Shown here in pieces: positions 6,236 to 9,254 of a stretch of DNA of 9,254 nt. Under the pieces are notes generated by a model, which searched no databases, was not told the DNA's origin, and saw nothing but the letters and a program-made list of their open reading frames with translations. Each line of letters starts with the position of its first letter. The first letter of the stretch is position 1. Source of the stretch: Ekhidna sp. (GTDB taxonomy: Bacteria > Bacteroidota > Bacteroidia > Cytophagales > Cyclobacteriaceae); assembly GCA_013214445.1 (NCBI GenBank), contig JABSPG010000133.1, forward strand, positions 1 to 9,254. The letters are read 5' to 3'. A program made the position numbers and the translations under genes.

Positions 6236-7252
6236 TTAGTTAGAGCTCCGCACCTTGATCGTCACAGGGAGGCCTGTATCCTGATTGCCAAAGCCCGAGG
6301 CATCTATTTCATAAATGATAGGAAGGGGCGGTACACCGCTGAGGATATACGGACTGGATCCGCCAAAAGGCCCTGGATCAGTGCCGTCACGGCCTGAACC
6401 CTTGAATGCCGAATCATCCGCAAGCTCCCATTGCTGGTCGAAGCTTCTGCCCGTGCGGTCACCAAATACTTCTGTCCCTGATGAAAAGCCTTGATTATTA
6501 TTTTCAGTACCTAGTACTGCATTGAAAAATAAGTTATGCTCTTTAGTCCCTGCCACAACACTTACGTTGGATTGATTTATAGGGAACCAAATGTTATTTC
6601 TAAATATCCCTGCAGTGATTGCAATGTCACCCAAAAAGAGATTGTTTTTCACTGATGCAAATGTTTTTGGGCTTGAGGTAGATGTTGAAATATCAAGATC
6701 TGAAGCAACAATGTTATTTTCAAAAACTATCGCTTGAAATAAGTCTGAGGATTGATCAGTGTCTATGGGATCTCTATCAAAATAGTTTTGCACTATGATA
6801 GCACCGTTTATAGTAGAATTCATATCTATTGATCGAGTATGAAAACATCTCATTATTGTGATATTATCAACGCCGTTAATAAGTACAGCATCTGAAGATT
6901 GATCATCATCAAATACAAAACCACTAAATACAGAACCCCGTGCTCCTGTAGTAAACTCTGCTGAATTGTTAATAACTGCATACAAAGTATTGACACCCGT
7001 TCTTGGGTTTTCAGCTAACCTAAAACCTGGACCAATGATATAGAGTAACCGATCACAAGTAAATCCATCGTATAAAATGGCAGAGCCCTCTACAAAAATG
7101 GTGTCTCCATCATTTACTGATATATTATCATCAATTGCAACTTGAATAGATTGAAAATCGGCGGATTCGTCGGAATTATTTACCCTATGGACTGTACCAA
7201 AAGATATTGAAGCAGTTAAAAGTAATACTTTAAGGAGTACGATTTGTTTCAT
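6236..7252 (-). CDS. Secreted beta-helix (pectate-lyase-like fold) protein
   Basis: This 338-residue protein starts at ATG 7252 with a signal peptide (MKQIVLLKVLLLTASISFG). The next part (VHRVNNSDESADFQSIQVAI, then GDTIFVEGS) is the usual opening of right-handed parallel beta-helix proteins. The middle (about 95-230) has short asparagine- and isoleucine-rich turns such as ENNIV, KNNLFLGD and RNNIWFP, typical of helix rungs. The C-terminal region has the Bacteroidota motif GPFGGSSPYILSGVPPLPI followed by GLPVTIKVRSSN. No T9SS sorting domain is visible, so it may stay in the periplasm or reach the surface with a partner. No catalytic residues can be named; it may be structural or carbohydrate-binding. 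The stop lies 14 bases before the giant adhesin gene, so the two likely form an operon. GC changes abruptly inside the gene at about 6480. Confidence 0.85.
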   Translation of the reverse strand: MKQIVLLKVLLLTASISFGTVHRVNNSDESADFQSIQVAIDDNISVNDGDTIFVEGSAILYDGFTCDRLLYIIGPGFRLAENPRTGVNTLYAVINNSAEFTTGARGSVFSGFVFDDDQSSDAVLINGVDNITIMRCFHTRSIDMNSTINGAIIVQNYFDRDPIDTDQSSDLFQAIVFENNIVASDLDISTSTSSPKTFASVKNNLFLGDIAITAGIFRNNIWFPINQSNVSVVAGTKEHNLFFNAVLGTENNNQGFSSGTEVFGDRTGRSFDQQWELADDSAFKGSGRDGTDPGPFGGSSPYILSGVPPLPIIYEIDASGFGNQDTGLPVTIKVRSSN

Positions 7253-7504
7253 GATTTTACTGATTTTGAGGACATTAGTTTCTTATTTTACAGCTGATTT
7301 AAAGAAGCTTCTTTGCAGCCTTTAATTTCTTGTGGGTTGACTACCATGAATCCGTAATCAATAATCCTATTGAATCGATGCTCCTTTTTACCAAAAATTA
7401 CAATTTGATAATGAAATTATTCTCAGAATAGATGCGAGTTGCAATTCTTAAAATGAACTCTGCTAAACTTCTAGTAAAATGGGAGTTCTTTCTATTTTGG
7501 GATT
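7253..7504 (-). promoter_or_regulatory. Gap likely holding the promoter of the beta-helix/adhesin operon
   Basis: This 252-base AT-rich gap separates the response-regulator stop from the beta-helix start and is the only room for a promoter of the downstream pair. A TAATTTTTG stretch on the minus strand resembles the Bacteroidota -7 box, but with one base too many, and I see no matching -33 TTG. Only the location supports this call. Confidence 0.35.
7455..7488 (-). terminator. Possible weak hairpin after the response-regulator gene
   Basis: GAACTC and GAGTTC form a 6-bp inverted repeat around a 22-base loop, inside which CTA and TAG can pair. On the minus strand it is followed by ATTTTAAG. 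It begins 17 bases after the response-regulator stop, but the long loop and short T-run make it a poor terminator. Confidence 0.25.
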
Positions 7505-8236
7505 CTATTTTGTCCGTAATACCGGGAAGCTGGATAAAAGCTCTTGTCTCTTTGTAGGTCCGATCTTAAAAGACTTGCCAGACCCCAGATAGAGTAGATT
7601 GCCATTGATGGCACTCACGTAATCAATATTCACAATGTAGGATTTGGAGATGCGCACAAAGTTCGAATCTTTGAATTGACGTTCAAAGTTTTTCAGTGGA
7701 GTGGAAACGTTATGTTTATTCCCCTTTGATGTGAATATGTTCAGATATCCACTATCCGCCTGAATGTATAGAATGTCATTTTTTTTGATTCTTCTGTAAA
7801 CAAAGTTGTCCGGTATAAAAATGGAATCAGTAATGAGCTCGTTTGCTTTTTTCAGCGAGTAGTTGGATTGAAAGTTACTGATGGCCAGGTCTATATTGAT
7901 GCTAAATTCGCTCACACGGAAAGGCTTTAGCATAAATGCCGCTGGAAGGGAAGCCAGGGCTTTCTTTACAGTTGTGCTCTCCGAGCTAGCGGTTAGGTAT
8001 ATGACAGGGGCTTTATGGAGGGAATATAAGTGATTGATTATATCAATACCATCGTATGCTTGTCCTTCGAGTGCGATATCCGTAATGTAAATATCGGGTG
8101 ATGTATTTAGTGTAAGCTCTGTAGCGCTTTCCATCGTGGAGGCAATGCCTACGATTTCATACCCAAGCTTCTTTAGCTTGATGGTCAGGTCTTGAGCGAC
8201 CATTTCTTCATCTTCAATTATGAGGATTTTATACAT
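7505..8236 (-). CDS. LytTR-family response regulator
   Basis: This cytoplasmic two-component regulator has 243 residues. The N-terminal receiver domain (about 2-120) has the acidic pocket EDEE (8-11), the expected phosphorylated aspartate D53 in YITDIALEG, a threonine in VIYLTAS and the conserved lysine in FMLKPF. The C-terminal LytTR DNA-binding domain (about 140-240) includes NDILYIQADSGYLNIFT, STPLKNFERQF, FVRISKSYIVN and the closing IGPTKRQ segment. I prefer ATG 8236; a GTG directly before it (8237-8239) would add one residue. Start and kinase stop are only six bases apart, so the two genes are surely cotranscribed and the products are cognate partners. LytTR regulators bind promoter DNA directly; the adjacent beta-helix/adhesin operon is a possible target, inferred only from position. 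All key residues are present. Confidence 0.95.
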   Translation of the reverse strand: MYKILIIEDEEMVAQDLTIKLKKLGYEIVGIASTMESATELTLNTSPDIYITDIALEGQAYDGIDIINHLYSLHKAPVIYLTASSESTTVKKALASLPAAFMLKPFRVSEFSINIDLAISNFQSNYSLKKANELITDSIFIPDNFVYRRIKKNDILYIQADSGYLNIFTSKGNKHNVSTPLKNFERQFKDSNFVRISKSYIVNIDYVSAINGNLLYLGSGKSFKIGPTKRQELLSSFPVLRTK

Positions 8237-8242
8237 CACATA

Positions 8243-9154
8243 CTAAAAACGTAGTGCAAACTTAAATCCCGATTGGTTCTTTATGGTATACTCACCTCTT
8301 AGCTGTTTCACTTGACTCTTGATGAGGTCGGTACCAAAACCTTCTTTTGATCCTACTTTAAAACCTTTACCATTGTCCTGATACACCATCTCATATTCAT
8401 TTCCAGATTGCTTAAAACTAAGCGATATGGTTGGATCTTTTATTTCTCCTTTAAATCCATGCTTTACAGAATTAGTCACCAGCTCATTGGTAATTAACCC
8501 TAAATGTATCATCGTATCTACGGGAAGCGTTAAGTTGTCTACGTCCAGCTTCAACTCGATCCCTTGTGCAGACAGGGAGAATAGCAGCTCTTCTAGTAAT
8601 TCCTGAAAGTATTCGTGCACATCCACATTGATGTATTCCCGATCATAAAGCCGTCGATGGAGTAGTGCCAAAGATTGGATGCGTTTTTCGTTTTCTAAAA
8701 GATTTTGTTTTATGGCCTCATCTTCTGCTTTTTCGGCTTGTACGGCAATCATGCTGGCTAGCATCTGTAGATTATTTTTCACCCTGTGATTTTGCTCTCG
8801 CACCAGATTGGCATTGAGGTCTCGGAGTTTCTTGTTTTTCTGAAATAGAAGATAGAGATATACGGAAAGTGCTAGGAAGATGACTGTACCAGCTATTGAG
8901 ATGATAAGCAATCGACGGGAGGATGAAAGCTCCGCCTCAGTTTGTCCCAAGACTTCTTTTGTTTTTGAAACTTCATATTTCTGATCGTTTTCGTAGAGCT
9001 TGTCCTCATGGGTTGCTGCTACAACTTTAGAAAATGTCTCTAAAATAGTATCACTCAATGCAATCAGTGTATCTAATGAATAAGCTTTAGATATTAAGTC
9101 ATGTGCAGCTTGAGCATAGCTTAATTTTTCTGTGTTATTCGGTTTGTAACCCAA
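8243..9154 (-). CDS. HisKA_2-type sensor histidine kinase, 5' part interrupted and running off the window
   Basis: This is a membrane sensor kinase, presumably phosphorylating the LytTR regulator next to it. Counting from the TTG at 9154, residues 1-80 are helical and coiled-coil, like the end of a TPR sensor region. A single membrane helix lies at about 82-104. The dimerisation/phosphorylation box is EQNHRVKNNLQML with H123, followed by SLALLHRRLY, the HisKA_2 pattern. The ATPase part has N-box ITNELVTNSVKHGF (221-234), G1 DNGKGF (260-265) and G2 GFGTDLI (272-278). All catalytic motifs are intact. The TTG is a poor start: the same frame continues upstream with convincing helical sequence to a TAG at 9215-9217 and beyond it to the window edge. 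The real gene probably begins outside and is interrupted, or the amber codon is an error or read through. Confidence 0.85.
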   Translation of the reverse strand: MGYKPNNTEKLSYAQAAHDLISKAYSLDTLIALSDTILETFSKVVAATHEDKLYENDQKYEVSKTKEVLGQTEAELSSSRRLLIISIAGTVIFLALSVYLYLLFQKNKKLRDLNANLVREQNHRVKNNLQMLASMIAVQAEKAEDEAIKQNLLENEKRIQSLALLHRRLYDREYINVDVHEYFQELLEELLFSLSAQGIELKLDVDNLTLPVDTMIHLGLITNELVTNSVKHGFKGEIKDPTISLSFKQSGNEYEMVYQDNGKGFKVGSKEGFGTDLIKSQVKQLRGEYTIKNQSGFKFALRF

Positions 9155-9254
9155 ATGCTCAAATAGACCAAAGATGGTTTTAGCACTATCAACTTGGTTG
9201 GTAAGTATTAAATACTAGCAGTATTCATTGATTAAAACAAATTTGACCCTTTCG
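9155..9254 (-). pseudogene. Upstream in-frame continuation of the kinase, broken by TAG at 9215-9217
   Basis: In the kinase frame this stretch reads ERVKFVLINEYC, stop, then YLILTNQVDSAKTIFGLFEH leading into LGYKPNN. Both sides of the stop look like TPR-type helices and fit the sensor region expected upstream. There is no ATG between the stop and the kinase core. A single-base change from CAG (Q) or TAT/TAC (Y) would explain the amber codon. Whether the gene is truly broken cannot be told from the window. Confidence 0.55.

Noticed and set aside
5213..6397. Plus-strand open frames at 5213-5449, 5695-5889 and 6149-6397
   Set aside because: They are antisense to the adhesin and beta-helix genes, with low-complexity or featureless products.
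8237..8239. GTG as start of the response regulator
   Set aside because: An ATG follows immediately and gives the normal receiver-domain beginning; the GTG adds one methionine and has no supporting ribosome binding site.

Overview
The window looks like a chromosomal piece of a free-living Bacteroidota, most likely a Cytophagales-type marine or soil bacterium. The grounds are a type IX secretion (T9SS) C-terminal sorting domain on a very large surface protein, a HisKA_2 sensor kinase paired with a LytTR response regulator, a DUF4199-like membrane protein, low GC and no clear Shine-Dalgarno sequences. Every convincing gene lies on the minus strand, so transcription runs from high to low coordinates.

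Layout in transcription order: (1) 9254-8243, a sensor histidine kinase entering from outside the window. Its coding sequence carries an apparent in-frame amber codon at 9215-9217 inside the N-terminal helical (TPR-like) part. (2) 8236-7505, a LytTR response regulator six bases after the kinase stop. (3) A 252-base gap with possible regulatory structure. (4) 7252-6236, a secreted beta-helix-type protein, and only 14 bases later (5) 6221-1950, a 1423-residue T9SS-exported adhesin-like protein. The adhesin has a CARDB-like domain, three EYF/DPGFG repeats, six cadherin-like domains and four Ig-like domains. It contains a recent in-frame tandem duplication of 882 bp (294 residues, one cadherin-cadherin-Ig module), about 96% identical by my by-eye count. 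(6) 1618-1163, a small DUF4199-like membrane protein. (7) 763-1, the 5' part of a DoxX-like multi-pass membrane protein running off the left edge.

The two intergenic regions around the DUF4199-like gene hold two diverged direct copies (about 200 bp) of one segment. Each copy has a terminator hairpin plus the decayed 3' end of an unidentified coding sequence ending in a recognisable shared peptide. The hairpins differ by a base-pair-preserving change.

The kinase/regulator pair and the beta-helix/adhesin pair plausibly form a signal-response and surface-structure unit, but the only link is adjacency. No tRNA, rRNA, CRISPR array, transposase or phage gene was seen.
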